Positions 12,331 to 24,957 of a DNA stretch of 64,000 nt are shown piece by piece (positions within the stretch are counted from its first letter, which is position 1; each line of letters begins with the position of its first letter). Origin of the DNA: Azolla pinnata. Its lineage: Eukaryota > Streptophyta > Polypodiopsida > Salviniales > Salviniaceae. The stretch spans positions 18,290 through 82,289 of the forward strand of contig JBBBWG010014001.1 in the NCBI GenBank assembly GCA_037176905.1. The letters are read 5' to 3'. The translations under genes and the position numbers were made by a program. The notes under the pieces were generated by a model. It worked only from the letters and a program-made list of their open reading frames with translations. It did not search any database and was not told the DNA's origin.

Positions 12331-12919
12331 ATTGTACACGTTGAACCAAGCATGAGCAATTACAAATTGTTCTCAACTGATTTAAATTTCATACAAAATT
12401 GGATCTTTCCTTGAACCTACATACTTGAAGAAGAGGCCGATTTTGTAATATTCTCGCTCCTCCTTCTTCCTTGCTGCACCTACTTGAGGAGGGAAGAAAT
12501 TCCTCTTGTCGGGGCCCAGGATCGGGGCGATCGGGGCTGCATCATGGCGCTCGATCTGCCACCATCCATGGCTCGATCGATCATTTATGGTCGCGATGAG
12601 CTTTTCAAGACGTTGAACGGGCGAAAGAAAAGACAGCGAGCGGAAAACACAGATCCAGATCTTTCGTTTTCTTATGTACAGAGGTTATTTGCGAGGACGA
12701 TGCAGGCTTTTGTGAACTGCTGCCGCCCCGCGTGGGACGGATAACTCCTGTGAACCCCAACAAACTCCCCCGTAAAAGGACTACTCTCGGCTTGTAAAAG
12801 CTCGGACGTGTAAACAAATGATTCCAAATTCACCCTCGGTGGACCGAGTTTCTTCAGTGTTTCGTCGCCGCAGAGTATCGCTGGTCTGAACCGAGATCAG
12901 ATACATTATTTTTCTTTTC

Positions 12920-13300
12920 GCAAATGTATGTTTTGTATCTTAAAACAAAATGACAATACAGAAAAAAAAAAACCCCTTGCTGTTGAAACTACTTCTAAGG
13001 TGTTGCAATACTAAATAACATAAATCTAACCTTTCTGAGGCCATACAACATAATTTTTTTTTCCCTTCTCTATTTCGTAAATGTATGTTTGTATTAAAAC
13101 AACATGACAATAAAAAAAAAACCATGCTATTCTTCTTCTTCTTTTTCGTAAATGTTTGTTTGTATTAAAACAACATGACAATACAATCTTCTTATTCTTT
13201 TTCGTAAATGTTTGTATTAAAACAACATGACAATACAATCTTCTTCTTCTTTTTCGTAAATGTTTGTTTGTATTAAAACAACATGACCATACCAAAAAAC
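12920..13300. repeat. ~56-bp tandem repeat before the importin pseudogene
   Basis: Four to five copies of a unit containing TTTTTCGTAAATGTTTG, TATTAAAACAACATGACAA and a TTC-rich stretch. It abuts the 5' end of the importin-alpha pseudogene and may mark where the duplicated segment was broken. Confidence 0.8.
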
Positions 13301-13339
13301 CTTTGCTATTCTTCTTCTTTTTCTTCAACAGATCTTGAA

Positions 13340-15175
13340 TCAAGTGAAAAAAAGGGTCCCGAAAGACTACTTACAAATGAGCTTTCTCACCTTAGAGAGG
13401 ATGCTAGAGAACAGGTTTTATTCTTGCGTGAATCTTATGCTTTTAGCATGTTTTTTTGTTCATTCTCTTGGGATGTGTTTTGATGTGATCACACACAAGT
13501 ATTATGTTTTTTTTGCATGTTTTTAAGATTTCTTGTATTTTTGAAGCTACATTTGTTGGAGGCCGTGTGGGCATCGAGCAACATTGCTGGAGACTCGCAA
13601 AATGCAGAGATTCAGTATTGAGCCATGATTCAGTTATGCCTTTGCTTGCTCAAACGAACGAGAATGCAAAAAAATTTCAATGCTTAAGAATGCAAAAAAG
13701 TTTCGATGTTTAAGAATGCAACTTGGACTCTGTCAGACTTGTGCAGGGGAGAATCACCTCTCCATTTTGAGCTTGTATACCATTCGAAATGCTCTGAATT
13801 AGCTTATACTTTCAATTTGAGGGGAGTTGAAGCCTGATCGGTGTGGGATTACAATGCACTTCACAACTGATTCACTCTTCAGACCAAGATGTGCTTGTAG
13901 ATGGCATTGCGTGCTGGGCATTATCATATCTTTCTGATGGCCCAAATGAAAGGATTCAGGCTGTTATGGAATCAGATTCTGGTGTTTGTTGCAGGATCAT
14001 AGAGCTATGAATGTAAGACCTTAAATATTTTTCATCAGAATATTAAGTTGTGTCTTAAATAACATAGGACCCATTCCCACTTTATTTAATCTTCATATTT
14101 TTCTCCACCTAAATCAAGAAGGATTCATGCAGGCACAGCTCTCCATCTATTCTGGTGCCGGCTTTAAGAACTGTTGGAAACTTTGTAACCGGAGATGACA
14201 CACAAACTCAGGTAATTTCTTTGGAATATCTTGAATCTGAAATATGCACATATTTATCTTTGCTATAGTTTCATCAGCAGTACAGGCCATCTGTTTTTTC
14301 GTCTCTGATCAGACTCAATTGGCATTTGTCATCCTTATCATTCTATGCTATAATTGCGGATTTGTGTTTCTATGCCTAGATTATCTGTCACTGAAACATA
14401 TTAAGTGCTAGTTTTATGTACAGTATATGCTTTATTGTCAAGTTCTTCCATGTCTTCTCTCACAACTTCATTAATGTAGGCTGTAATTGATGCAAATATT
14501 ATTCCGCCCCTACCAGACTGCTTGCAGATGCAGAATTGGAAATCAAGAAAGAGACTCCATGTGCAATCTCAAACACGACATCTGGGGGAACATATGGTCA
14601 GATAAAGTAATTTCCTATGCTTTCCATGGTTATTGTTTTAATTTAAACTAGATTTTGCTACACACGTGGTCAGTAAATGCAATTTGGGGATTAAGATTGT
14701 GCATGCTAACATCTACATGCTTATGTTCTCAAATATATTGATGAACGTACTAGATTTCTGACAAACTCAAACTTGTGGGGTAGGTATCTCCTAAACCAAG
14801 GTTGCATCAAACCAGTATATGATCTTCTAACATGTTCCGATCCATGCATAATCACAGCATGCTTAGAAGGGCTTGAAAACATACTCAAAGTTTCTGAAGC
14901 TGAAAAGAATCGTGGAAACCAGTATGTGATCTTCTAACATGTCCCGATCCACGCAAAGTCACAGTATGCTTCGAAGGGCTTGAAAACATACTCAAAGTTT
15001 CTGAAGCTGAAAAGGATCGTGGAAACACCGGTCGGTGGTATAATTTTATATTGCCAACATATTGATGGAAGTGCATGAGAAAATTTTGAAATAGGTGATA
15101 AGGCAGTTAAGCTTTTGGAAACATATTGGGGGGATGAGGAAGATCTGTTCGTTAACAATACTTTGTGTGGTTTTT
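13340..15175 (+). pseudogene. Importin subunit alpha pseudogene (ARM-repeat region)
   Basis: Ordered fragments match the armadillo repeats of plant importin alpha, the nuclear-localisation-signal receptor. They are LREDAREQ (about 13,390), AVWASSNIAGDS (13,560), NATWTLSDLCRG (13,716), [10 protein letters not shown] and [15 protein letters not shown] (13,865-13,970), [18 protein letters not shown] (14,155-14,212), AVIDANIIPPL (14,481), SNTTSGGTYGQIK (14,570), GCIKPVYDLLTCSDP (14,800) and KAVKLLETYWGDEEDL (15,101). Introns with recognisable borders remain (GTAATT after 14,212), so this is a decayed genomic duplicate and not a processed copy. It has frameshifts and stops, lacks the N-terminal importin-beta-binding domain, lacks the exon expected between DDTQTQ and AVIDANI, and carries a 107-bp internal duplication (14,812-15,026). 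It cannot encode a working receptor. Confidence 0.85.
14812..15026. repeat. 107-bp tandem duplication inside the importin pseudogene
   Basis: The segment starting CCAGTATATGATCTTCTAAC at 14,812 recurs at 14,919 with about 10 differences. It covers the coding stretch DLLTCSDP through LENILKVSEAEK, so the duplication arose inside former coding sequence. Confidence 0.9.
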
Positions 15176-15179
15176 TTAG

Positions 15180-17280
15180 CATTTACCTTCCCACAATGAG
15201 ACTGCTCCCAACCTGTGGCTTCAAAATTTGCTTAATTTGTTCATAGCTTTATCATTCATATAGCTTTTTATATTTGGTGTGCTTGTGACTTGGCCCCTCA
15301 AAGCAGCTTGTCGAGGTGAATAGACAATCGATTTGCGATTCACAATGAATAGTCAAAAAAGTATTTCTTTTTTAGCCCGACCGTTTTTTAATGCCCTGGA
15401 TTGTGGTTTGTTAGTCGCCTATCGAGGATGATGCCTCGAGTTTTTGATAAGCTTATAATATTAGCCAAAACATGCTTACATGCTTCCTAATGATCTTTGG
15501 AACAAAAGGTATGTACATGGTTGATTCCCAAATTGATTCCCAAAGCATCAAACTAGGAATAAGGATTGCCTTCATTTTGTTCTGACTTGCTTGACAGGCG
15601 CCGGCTTGACAAGGTGAAATCAAATTACTCAAAAACAATTTCTGCATGGTTCAATACTATTTTCAGCTTGGGAGACAATTCATGAAGGTGGATATCCTGT
15701 GTCAACAATCCAAATTCAAGCTTAAATAAACTTGGGGCCTTCTCCTGATGGTGAAAGTTCAGTTACAACAAACACACCGAATAGCTCGACTCGGTTCACC
15801 CTAATCTTTGTAAGCAATGACTTAACACCCATGCTTTAACATTTGGGTCCTTGTTGACTTGACTTCTGACATCAGGATTTGGAATAAATATGTTTCCTTT
15901 TTTATGATCCTTTGATTGGACCCAAAGTTCTTGCCCATGTGACTAGGGGGCAAACATGGGCATCTTGTATGTTACAACTACTTTGTTTTTTTGATATTAT
16001 GTGGACCCGAATCGGCTTCCCAATTGAATCGACTTCGATCTGCTTCACTTGATAACCCCAAATGCATTGCGAACATCTCGTTCTGAAATAAGGAATGGGA
16101 CAAAAAAAGAATTCATTTTGTTAGATCTGCGAAAGAGCTGGTTGCCTTTTGACTTTGGCTGGATCTGGGAGATGAAGCAAGATAAGAAAATTGCGAAGTG
16201 GGGTCATCGCCAGGATTCCGCGCTACATTTGGAGTCTCGGTAACTTAACCACGTTGCTTTAATTTAATCTAATCGAGGCTCGCGGTCTTTTACTTAATCG
16301 TAGCGGTGACATAATTAATCATCGTTAGATCTCGTTTTTTTTCTCGTCTGTCTGTGTCGGAGCGGAAGAATCTTGTGTGCCAAAGGACATACATGTGCTC
16401 GATGGAGACGTGGGAAAAGCTGGTTTCTGCTTTAGAGAGCAAAAGGAAAAGAAAAAATAAAAATAAAATTTTCCGCTGGATGCGAGCCTTCTCCCAGATG
16501 CAGAACAATGGCGCTCTCGCAGTTTATGCGTTTTTTTTGTTTTGTTTTTTTTTTGCAGTTACAGACTTGACTTGCATTGCATCGTTAGCGGTAGCATTCT
16601 TTTACCAGATGGTGGAGCTCGATCTGTGGCGTTGAATCGATCGATCGCTCGAGCACCGAGTTGAATCGATCAGAATATCTGCTGGAGGTGAGGTTGCGAG
16701 TTCGATTCTGCAAACTAATGGCACGAAACCTTCTTCTTCTTCTTCTTCGTCTTCTTGGCCGTAACATTTATCGGTTTCACACACGACATGCTTTCGGCGC
16801 TTGTGGGTTTGGAAGGCACCACCTGCTTTCAGCGTGATCAACTTACCACCCTGTGGAGAAAAACACAGAACAAAAGAAGAAGAAGAAGAAGAAGAAGAGG
16901 AGAAGAGAAGAGAAGAAGATGACTTGCTCTTGCTCCTGTTCTGCATGACTTCTGGCTTCTGTCTGTCTGCCTCTTTCTCAGGCGGGTAGGTCGTGAGGCG
17001 AACGATTGGAATGAAATGCCACCAAGTAAATCCTCAATGGCATTCCAATTTCATTCATCCGATCCATCGATCAAATCGATTGATCATCGAATCGATCAAA
17101 TTGATCGATGGGAGTGTCGAGATATTGCTTTTGTGTTTGTTCCTGTGGAGGGGTTGGTGGTTGAAATTGGGCATACGATGGACCTTAAAATGGAGTGAAT
17201 GAAAAGCCAAAGAGAAAGTTCATGCTACTTGGCCTTGATTCCTAGCCTTCTTCCAAAAATGGAGTTGGTTATACTACTAC
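15180..17280. other. Intergenic region without supported genes
   Basis: No frame resembles a known protein. The stretch contains short A/T tracts, GAA/TTC microsatellites (about 16,725-16,750 and 16,875-16,915), and ATCGATC-rich patches near 17,060-17,110. Confidence 0.4.
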
Positions 17281-17296
17281 ATTCTAACCTCCTTTT

Positions 17297-17365
17297 TTTA
17301 GGGTTAGGGTTTAGGGTTTAATGCGACATGACACAACCCCTCTCTCTCACACACACACACACACA
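17297..17365. repeat. Telomere-like tract and CA microsatellite
   Basis: AGGGTTAGGGTTTAGGGTTTA at about 17,299-17,320, followed by an (AC)n run at about 17,347-17,364. Confidence 0.8.
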
Positions 17366-17413
17366 TGCATAGACAACATGTTTTCCAGTTTTGTCTGCCA
17401 AACACAGCGAAGC

Positions 17414-17447
<34 letters not shown>

Positions 17448-17568
17448 AAAGATCAGGAGCACTGATTGAGATTGAGAGCTCTCTCGACCTTTGCCCAAGA
17501 TCACCTCCTCGACCTGCAAAAAATAGGCCTCAGAACAATGAGTTTGTGCTCTTTTCGATTGTGGATCG

Positions 17569-18560
17569 AAATCATAGAAAACGACATTTTGCGCAATTCC
17601 TCCACGTACAGAAAGAGGCACACGACATCTGTCTTGTCTGGGCCAAGATGTGATGTCCAGAAACTACTGCCCATTTGATAAACCCTAATAAACCCTAACA
17701 TAGAAACAACGTCTCCCGATTCCTCCGTGTAGAGAAGGAGCTCTGTCTGTTTTGTTTTGGGCCGAGCGATGTCCGGAAACTGCCCCTCTGATAAACCCTA
17801 AATAAACCCTACACAAAAACACGGAGCCCCTCGATTCCGCCACATAGAGAAGAAATGTTATTCTCTTGTTTGGGTCGAGCGATGTCTAGATACTACCCAC
17901 CAGACAAACCCTAAATCCGAAACCCTAAACCCCACACAGAACAAAGCCTCGCGATTACTCCACAATAGAGAAGAAGCGTCGTTGATCTTGTCTATGAACA
18001 ATGTCCAGAAACTTCTCTGCCCATCTGATAAACCCTAAAACTTACGCACAGAGAAGAAGCGCGATCTGTCTTGTCTAGGCCAAGCAATGTCCAGAAACTT
18101 CTGCCCATTTGATAAACCCTAAACCCTAAATCCTAAAACCTACGCAGGAATGGTAGTATCTAGGCCGAGCAATGTCCAGAAACTACTAAAGATCTGATAA
18201 ACCCTAAACCCTAAACCCTACCTAGAAACGGAGCCTCGCGATTCCTCCGTCACAGAGAAGAAGCGCGATCTGTCTTGCCTGGGCCAAGCGATGTGTCCAG
18301 AAAACCACTGCCCATATGATAAAACCCTAAAACCCTAAACCCTATACAAAAGCGGGCCCGCGCGATTCCTCCCCAACACAGAAGAAGGCGCGATTCTGTC
18401 TTGTCTGGGCCAGCAGCGATGACGAGAAACCATCGCCCATCTAATAAACCCTAAACCCTAAACCCAAAACCCAAAACCCAAAACCCTAAAATCCTAAAAC
18501 CCTAAAACCCTGAAACCCTAAAACCCTAAAACCTACACAGAAACAACATTATGTGGGCCG
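17569..18560. repeat. ~120-bp satellite with embedded CCCTAAA telomere repeats, 8-9 copies
   Basis: Each unit contains CGCGATTCCTCC, an AGAGAAGAAGCG-like stretch, CTGTCTTGTCTGGGCC, GATGTCCAGAAACT, a GCCCATTTGATA-like stretch, then one to several CCCTAAA units. Clear unit starts are near 17,593, 17,718, 17,838, 17,953, 18,238 and 18,363, with more degenerate ones between. The last copy has the longest telomere-like tract (about 18,450-18,535, many AAAACCCT variants). Orientation is opposite to the TTTAGGG block at 10.7-11.2 kb. Confidence 0.88.
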
Positions 18561-18609
18561 AGCGATCTCCGGAAACTGCCAATCAGAAGCCCTCCCTCAA
18601 GAATCAAGA

Positions 18610-18960
18610 CTCATCTTCTTCATTCTTCATTCTTCATTCTTCTTCTTTCCTCTTTCTTCTTCTTCATCTTTGTCTCTCACCCACCCCACCAACATAAACA
18701 TAACATTACATAGTTTTTCTTCTTGAGCTCACAACCTTTTGCTCCTTGTTTCTTTTGTTGGTTGAACCTCTTCTTCTTCTTTGTTCTTCTTCTTCTTCTT
18801 CTTCCTTCTTCTTCTTTGTTGTTGTTGTTGTTGTTCTTCTTCTTCTTCTTCTTCTTCTTCTTTGTTCTTCTTCTTCTCAGCAGCACCATAGCTACAGACA
18901 GCATCAGACCTTTCCCCTTCCTCCTCCTCCTCCTTCTGCTTCCGCTTCTTCTGCTTCCTG
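18610..18960. repeat. TTC/TTG trinucleotide-rich tract
   Basis: Long CTT, TTC and TTG runs, broken by short unique pieces. Long low-complexity frames of Lys, Glu, Leu or Ser on both strands come from this tract. Some of it may be 5' flank or untranslated leader of the TPX2-family gene downstream. Confidence 0.85.
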
Positions 18961-20046
18961 GCGAAGCCCTTACCAGAAGGAACGGCGCATTTCGACGCGC
19001 CTGCTTGGCCCATTTCGGCTGGGAGATTGAGGGAATCGGGAATCCTTGGCTCCTTGGATTCCATGACTTGTTGCTTCCTCCTCCTCCCTCCGCATCCGCG
19101 ACCGCACGCAGATCTACCCCCGTTTCTGTCGCTGTCCCTTCACACCCTGACTCTTTTGCAGTAGCGCTATTCCTCTGAGATCTTCCCACCCTTGGGCTGA
19201 AGGAACACAGCGGTCTCGGAGTTCCTCTCCTTCCTCGCTGTATCTGCCTGTGTTTGGATATATATACACATTGCTCCGCCTCAAATCTCTTTCGTATCAG
19301 GTTGGTTTGCTTTCTTCGTTTTCCTCGAGTTTGTTTTCTTTCTATTTTTCTTTGTTCTCTCCTTTTCCGGACTGTAGATCTAGCCATGCAGCTTTGAGTT
19401 TGCTGGGTGGATCTCTGGATCAGCTCATTCTGGTTCAGGTCGCCTGCTGTTTTCTCGGGCTTACATCTCCTTCGGAAAACGATTCTCAGCGTGCTGCGAA
19501 TGCCATTGATGGGGAAACACCTAATCCGTATATCGTAGACTGGATTGGAATCCATGAGCAGCCCGATACAAAAGCTCGGATCTTCGAAATCTCTCTCTCT
19601 CCAGCTAGGCTCTCTGAACCAGCTAGGCTTTCTGGCGATTGCGCTGTCTCTGAAAAGAAGAAGACTGATATGCGCATTCTTTCTTTGTTTAGCTAGGGCA
19701 TTTTAAGCAGGCCTTAACTGGATCAAAACCCGATATCTATGGATTTATATGCACGGATATGAATCGTTTTTGGAAAAGCTTCTGTAAATCCTTGAAATTA
19801 TTATGCCTCATAGTGCTCCTATCAGGAACCTTTCAGTCAACTCAGTGTGTTTTACTCAATCTGAATCTAGAAGAAAGCATCCTTGCAGGCATTTACTTAA
19901 CTGTAGATTTTTTTAGTTCCCTGTATTTCATCAGAGTGCAAAACCCTCTTAATCTCATATTAACAATGTAGGCCATGGTTATGTTTCATAGTAATCCATT
20001 TCTTCTTGGTTTCATTTCCTCAAGCAGTTTCCACTCTGTCGATCAA

Positions 20047-23000
20047 ATGTCACTTGCGGTCGATTGTACTGGATCTCCTCAACATGCAAGGATCCCAGAG
20101 GTTCCAGGACAGAATCTTGAAGAGGATCCTGGAAAGATTCCCCAAGAGAATACACCTGCGGAGGATCTAGACAATGGGATCGAGAGTATCAGTGGCAGCA
20201 TTGAGGCAGAGAAAGCAGATGATGATATACATGAGGCAGATATCAAAGAGGTTGTAGATTCCACAGAGAAAAACCAAAATGAAGAGATACAGGATGAAGC
20301 TCAAATACTCTCCGTCGATGATAAGCCGTCGAAAGGGTCTACAGTTCTATGTACTCCTTCGCAACAGTTGAAGGCACAAAACATGAAGGTAAACAAAGTC
20401 ACTGCTCCTTTTTTCCTTGAAATTCAATGTTATTTGTTGTTTTTTGAACAAAGGTGCATATTGTCATCAAATAACATGCAAAATTGAAGGTGCAAAAAAT
20501 AAAGGCAGGGAAATAAATTTGAAATATCCTTTTTTGACACTTGGAAAAATATACTCGTTAGCTTTTTAGAGCTATGTGTTATGAGCATTGATATAGTCAA
20601 GAATAATGTGTTGAATTCAGCACGGAGAGAGGCCGTTTGTGGACAGGTGTGATAGCTGGTGTATATCTAGGATATAGGCTCATACAAGGGGAAGCTCCAG
20701 AGTTGACAGTGGAAGGAAGATGCCATCCATTTTTCAGATTGTTTACAGATGTTCTTTCTATGACCTTCCTTAAAAATGGCTATCACTGAGATTATGAAAT
20801 CAAATTAAATCTTATAAGACTTGATTAAGCTCAATTCTGTGTTTTAAGTACTTAACACCCTAACAATTTTTGATCCATGGCCACTGGATACTCCAAACAT
20901 TGCCCTTTGCTTGGAATCGCAGTTCCATTTTTCCCGTTGGCCAAGTATACAGTCTTTCTAATCTTTTTATGGATATATTTGTTTGAAACTTAATGCATAT
21001 GTTTTCATATTACGCAGATGCAAATGAAGAAAGATCTAGCTGTTGGGCAGAAAAATGATGCTAAGAAGAGTATAGGACCACCATCCAATAGATCCAAGGT
21101 CTCTAAATCCTCGTCTTTATTGAGAACTCCTACAAATCCTAATGGTAAAGCTGAATCACAGCACGGTCACTCTGATCAAGTATCTGAATCAGGAATTGAA
21201 GCAGCTTCTCCTGCAACTCGGCGTTCTTTTAGTGGTAATCTTTCGCGCCACAACTTCACTGTTCCTCAGCCATTCGCTCTTGCAACTGATAAAAGGGCAT
21301 CATCTGGTGCACGGTCTAATGCTGGAGAAACACCTGGTCAAATTCGACAATCTCAACGTGGTGTCGTAGATCCAGCAGGGAAAGATGTACAGGTACCTAC
21401 CTTCACTCAATGTGTGTCCTAGAGGTTTATATGTGTTCTGTTTATGAAGGGGCCATTATTTGGCTTTTCTAGATATGTGCACTCAAAGGTTGTAAGCGCA
21501 GTTATTAGGTTTTTCTCAAGAGTACGTCTCTATCTTTGAAAATTTGTATAGCTATGGTTCACTTCATCTTATTTCGTTTTGAAAGCTTAAGATCAGATTT
21601 GGTGAAGAAGTTGCATTTTGTTTGGTTTAACAAATAGGGGCCCAAAAAGACGAGTTCAAGCTTGACCAAATCCACGCATGATGAAAACACAAAGTAAGAC
21701 TAAACATTCATGGACATCTGTTCTGTTCTCTGTTTTAAACTCTTTATTTGCTTCCTACTATATCTTCTTTCATATTTTCGTCATATTAGTGATTGTTTTT
21801 ACTAGCCGTTTGATTCCATCTTGCTGTTTCTCTTCTCTAGAAAGACTGTTGAGGAGGTTCGTGTCAGCAGTGATACTCTTACAGACTTCAAAGTTGATGA
21901 AGATGATGTACAATCTATCTCCTCAGCGTATCCTTCGTAGAATTGGCTAGCTTACAAAGCTGTTGTTGCATATCATATTTGCTAGTTTCACGATTTCTTA
22001 ACTATTCACAGAACATCTAGAACAGTTAAGGCAAAGGCTTCTGCTTCTGCTGCAGTGGCTGCAAATGGTTTCAGTTTTAAAAGTGATGAGCGTGCAGAGA
22101 AGCGAAAACAAGTAATTCTCTTGGAAGACCATTTTCATTCTTTGCACTAAGAAAACCCTAGACCATAACCGTTAATGTAGCTTTGACTGTATTTGTATCA
22201 GTTTTACATAAAACTGGAACAGTTACAGAGTGCAAAACAAGAAGAAAAGAAACAGATTCAAGCAAAGTCAAAGGTAATTTGTAAATGGTGCATTGTAAAG
22301 CAGATTCAATGGTTGTAAGTAAGATGATTGTTCACTAATATGTGTCTCTTGCAGGAAGAGACAGATGCAGAGATCAAACAATTGAGAAAAAGCTTGACTT
22401 TTAAGGCCACACCTATGCCCACCTTCTATAATGAAGGGGTACCCCCGAAGGTTGAATTGAAAAAAGTGCGTATAGACTCTTTAACTTCAAGAATTGAATC
22501 GTTTAAATCTACAAAACTACTGTCTAGGCACAGCCTTCGTCTTTTCTTCCATTGCTTTCCCGCTCTATAAAGATAAATGTGTTGATGATTGATGTGTGCT
22601 TGCTATGTTCTAGATTCCAACAACACGACCTAAGTCCCCCAAGCTTGGAAGGCAGAACAGCTCCATATCTTCTGAAGGTGTGAATGGGAGCTTATTGAAT
22701 GTATCGAGTGAGAATATTGAAAGCACATCAGTAAAACACAGTATTGATGTTCCAAAAAAGCCGCTAAAAAGATCATTGAGGAAAGATAAGATAAAGAACT
22801 TGGCAAGCAACAAGGTGGTGAAAGATAGTGTAGAAACAGTTGCTGCCGATACTGAAGCAAAAGGAATACAAGAAGATGTATCAGTCCAAAATCATCGTAA
22901 TGAAGATAGCAGCATTGAAGAAACCCAGGAAAATGCAAGCAAGCTGGAGTGCACCTTGGATCTGAATAAGGAAGATACAGAATCTGGTGATGTAACACTT

Positions 23001-23363
23001 GATAATGGAAGTGAAGTCACTGAATCCATTCATGTTGAGGAGTCCCATGAAAATAACCAAAATGGCCAAAGAAATATTGAGAAACCTGATTCTAGGGATT
23101 TGAAGGAAACACCCGTATTGAGGCATGTAACAGGTGTAGCGAATGGAAGCAGCACTAAGAATAAGAAAGTGCCACAGCCAGTATCAAAAGAAGAGAATCA
23201 TGATTCTGCAGCGAATAAGAGTGTGAAAAGAGAACGACTTAAGGCATCAACACCGACATTTAGAGTAAAGAAAACAGAATTAATCCACCAAATCCCCAAG
23301 CATACTGTGAAAACCGAAGGTAATGGAACACATGTTACTAAAGATGTAGCAGTGCAATCTTGA
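20047..23363 (+). CDS. TPX2-family microtubule-associated protein (WVD2-like)
   Basis: Eight coding exons join in frame: 20047-20388, 21018-21392, 21638-21693, 21841-21927, 22012-22111, 22202-22273, 22355-22465 and 22614-23363, giving 630 residues. Residues 194-208 read [15 protein letters not shown], the signature preceding the TPX2 domain in WVD2/WDL proteins. Residues about 307-381 form the TPX2 core ([23 protein letters not shown], then [16 protein letters not shown] and PPKVELKK), followed by [13 protein letters not shown]. This domain binds and bundles cortical and spindle microtubules in plants. The N-terminal 190 residues are acidic and the 250-residue C-terminal tail is charged and probably disordered. 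The ATG at 20047 follows a CAG acceptor-like site, so a 5' untranslated intron is likely. An in-frame ATG at 19975 is probably not used. Confidence 0.88.
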
Positions 23364-24957
23364 GTCATGATGCTATCACAAAGGATCTTATTAATTAGAT
23401 TATTACATCTCACAAGGGATCTTAAAAAATGACAGCATTTTGCTCGGATAAAACTCATGCATGAGCTTAAGATGATGGAGTTGTTTGATGATGGTCACAG
23501 AGTGCAAATCCTAAACGAAAGAGTTCACAGCAATGATAAAGCACTAATGATAGAAAAGAAAGAAAGAAAGATATCATCTGGTCTCAGCAGAGGAGTAGTT
23601 ACTTGGCTTGCAGTAATGAGTCAGTTTGGTTGGGATGTGATAGAAGTATTGTGTTACTTGATCATCTGCATCAAAATAAAAAAAAATGGTATATGAAGGA
23701 CCATTTAAGAGCTAGTTATAGCTCTGAAGGGGAATCATATGCTACTAATGGCCATCCAAGGAAGTAAAGCGTAGACTCTTTCTTGAGCGGTCTTTTTCCT
23801 CCTAAAGATGTCATTGCATAAATGAAGTGTTTCTATTATTTTGTTTACACCAATGTCATGAGATTTTTCTATATGACAAAGTATCCTTTGCATTATACTT
23901 GGTGTTCAGGAAGGTTACTATTATGCACATTTTCTTGAGTTTCTGATTACTTGAGACATTCTAATATGCATTGCTTTACAATCGGATGGAGATCACATAT
24001 TGATGATGAGGGATTCAATTTTAGTTTTCATCAAATGTTCTCTAAACCTGAGGATATGAAGGGTTCACCGAAGTTATTTCATACATGCTGCTTTGGATGC
24101 TGTGGAGACCATTGCTAAGGATATAAACAGAGCAGCAATGAAGTTATTTTATATTTGCAGTTGCTGTGAAGATTGCACAGTAACCAACCAAAATATACTA
24201 TCAGACATGCAAATTTTGAAGGGTCATCATGAGTTGAGCTTGCAAATTGAGGTGGTTTTCCAAGTTAATGAATCGCATCTTGTAGAACAAATCAAGTTAA
24301 GAAGAATTTCAATTTCATACTGTGAAATTGAAATGTAGAGTTTGCCAAGAAAATCCAAGTGGGACAATAGTATTTTGCTGAGCAAAACATAATGCTTCAT
24401 ACTAATCTGGCCACTGTAGAAAGATCTTCATTTGATTTGTTGTAAGCTTGTTCAACAATGTTACTGGGAAATGCTAACAAATCTAAATACGGCCAAGAAC
24501 GCTGCATGACGGTCAAATCTTCACCATGATTAGAAAACATTGCCGAGATTCTTGATCTTGCTGTACTGCAGGTAACGTAAACTTCTGATCTACAGCAGGC
24601 AGTGCACATTGTAGTCCAATTCAAGGGTGGATTCGTTCCTAGCAAAGATGGTCATTGACCACATGAGAGTGACTAAAAGATTGTTTTCATGAACGTTTGC
24701 AGTCATCTTACCCTTACAATTCATCTTGGAAAGAGTTGGCGTTTTCATGTAGATCTCTAAAAGTGCCCACCTGGGCATCACCAGCATGGTGATCAGACAA
24801 AAAAATTTCTACATGAACACTTCTCTCTTGGATCCATACAATGTTTATCTGTGTTGGAATATTAATGTCAGTACGAGAATGTGTGTTATGAGGATCCATG
24901 AATATATATATATGAATGTATGTCTTTGTATATACATGCCAAAACGGTTGTGCAGTA
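23364..24957. other. Intergenic region between convergent genes
   Basis: This should hold the 3' ends of the TPX2-family gene (plus) and the PRC-barrel gene (minus). Open frames here are short and unlike known proteins. I see no repeats of note. Confidence 0.5.

Noticed and set aside
18575-18605. AGAAGCCCTCCCTCAAGAAT resembling miR477
   Set aside because: The similarity is a mosaic of short pieces and I found no foldback partner nearby.
18677-19555. 292-residue Lys/Arg-rich minus-strand frame
   Set aside because: It is driven by TTC/TTG microsatellites and has no domain. The interval is more likely 5' flank or leader of the TPX2-family gene on the other strand.
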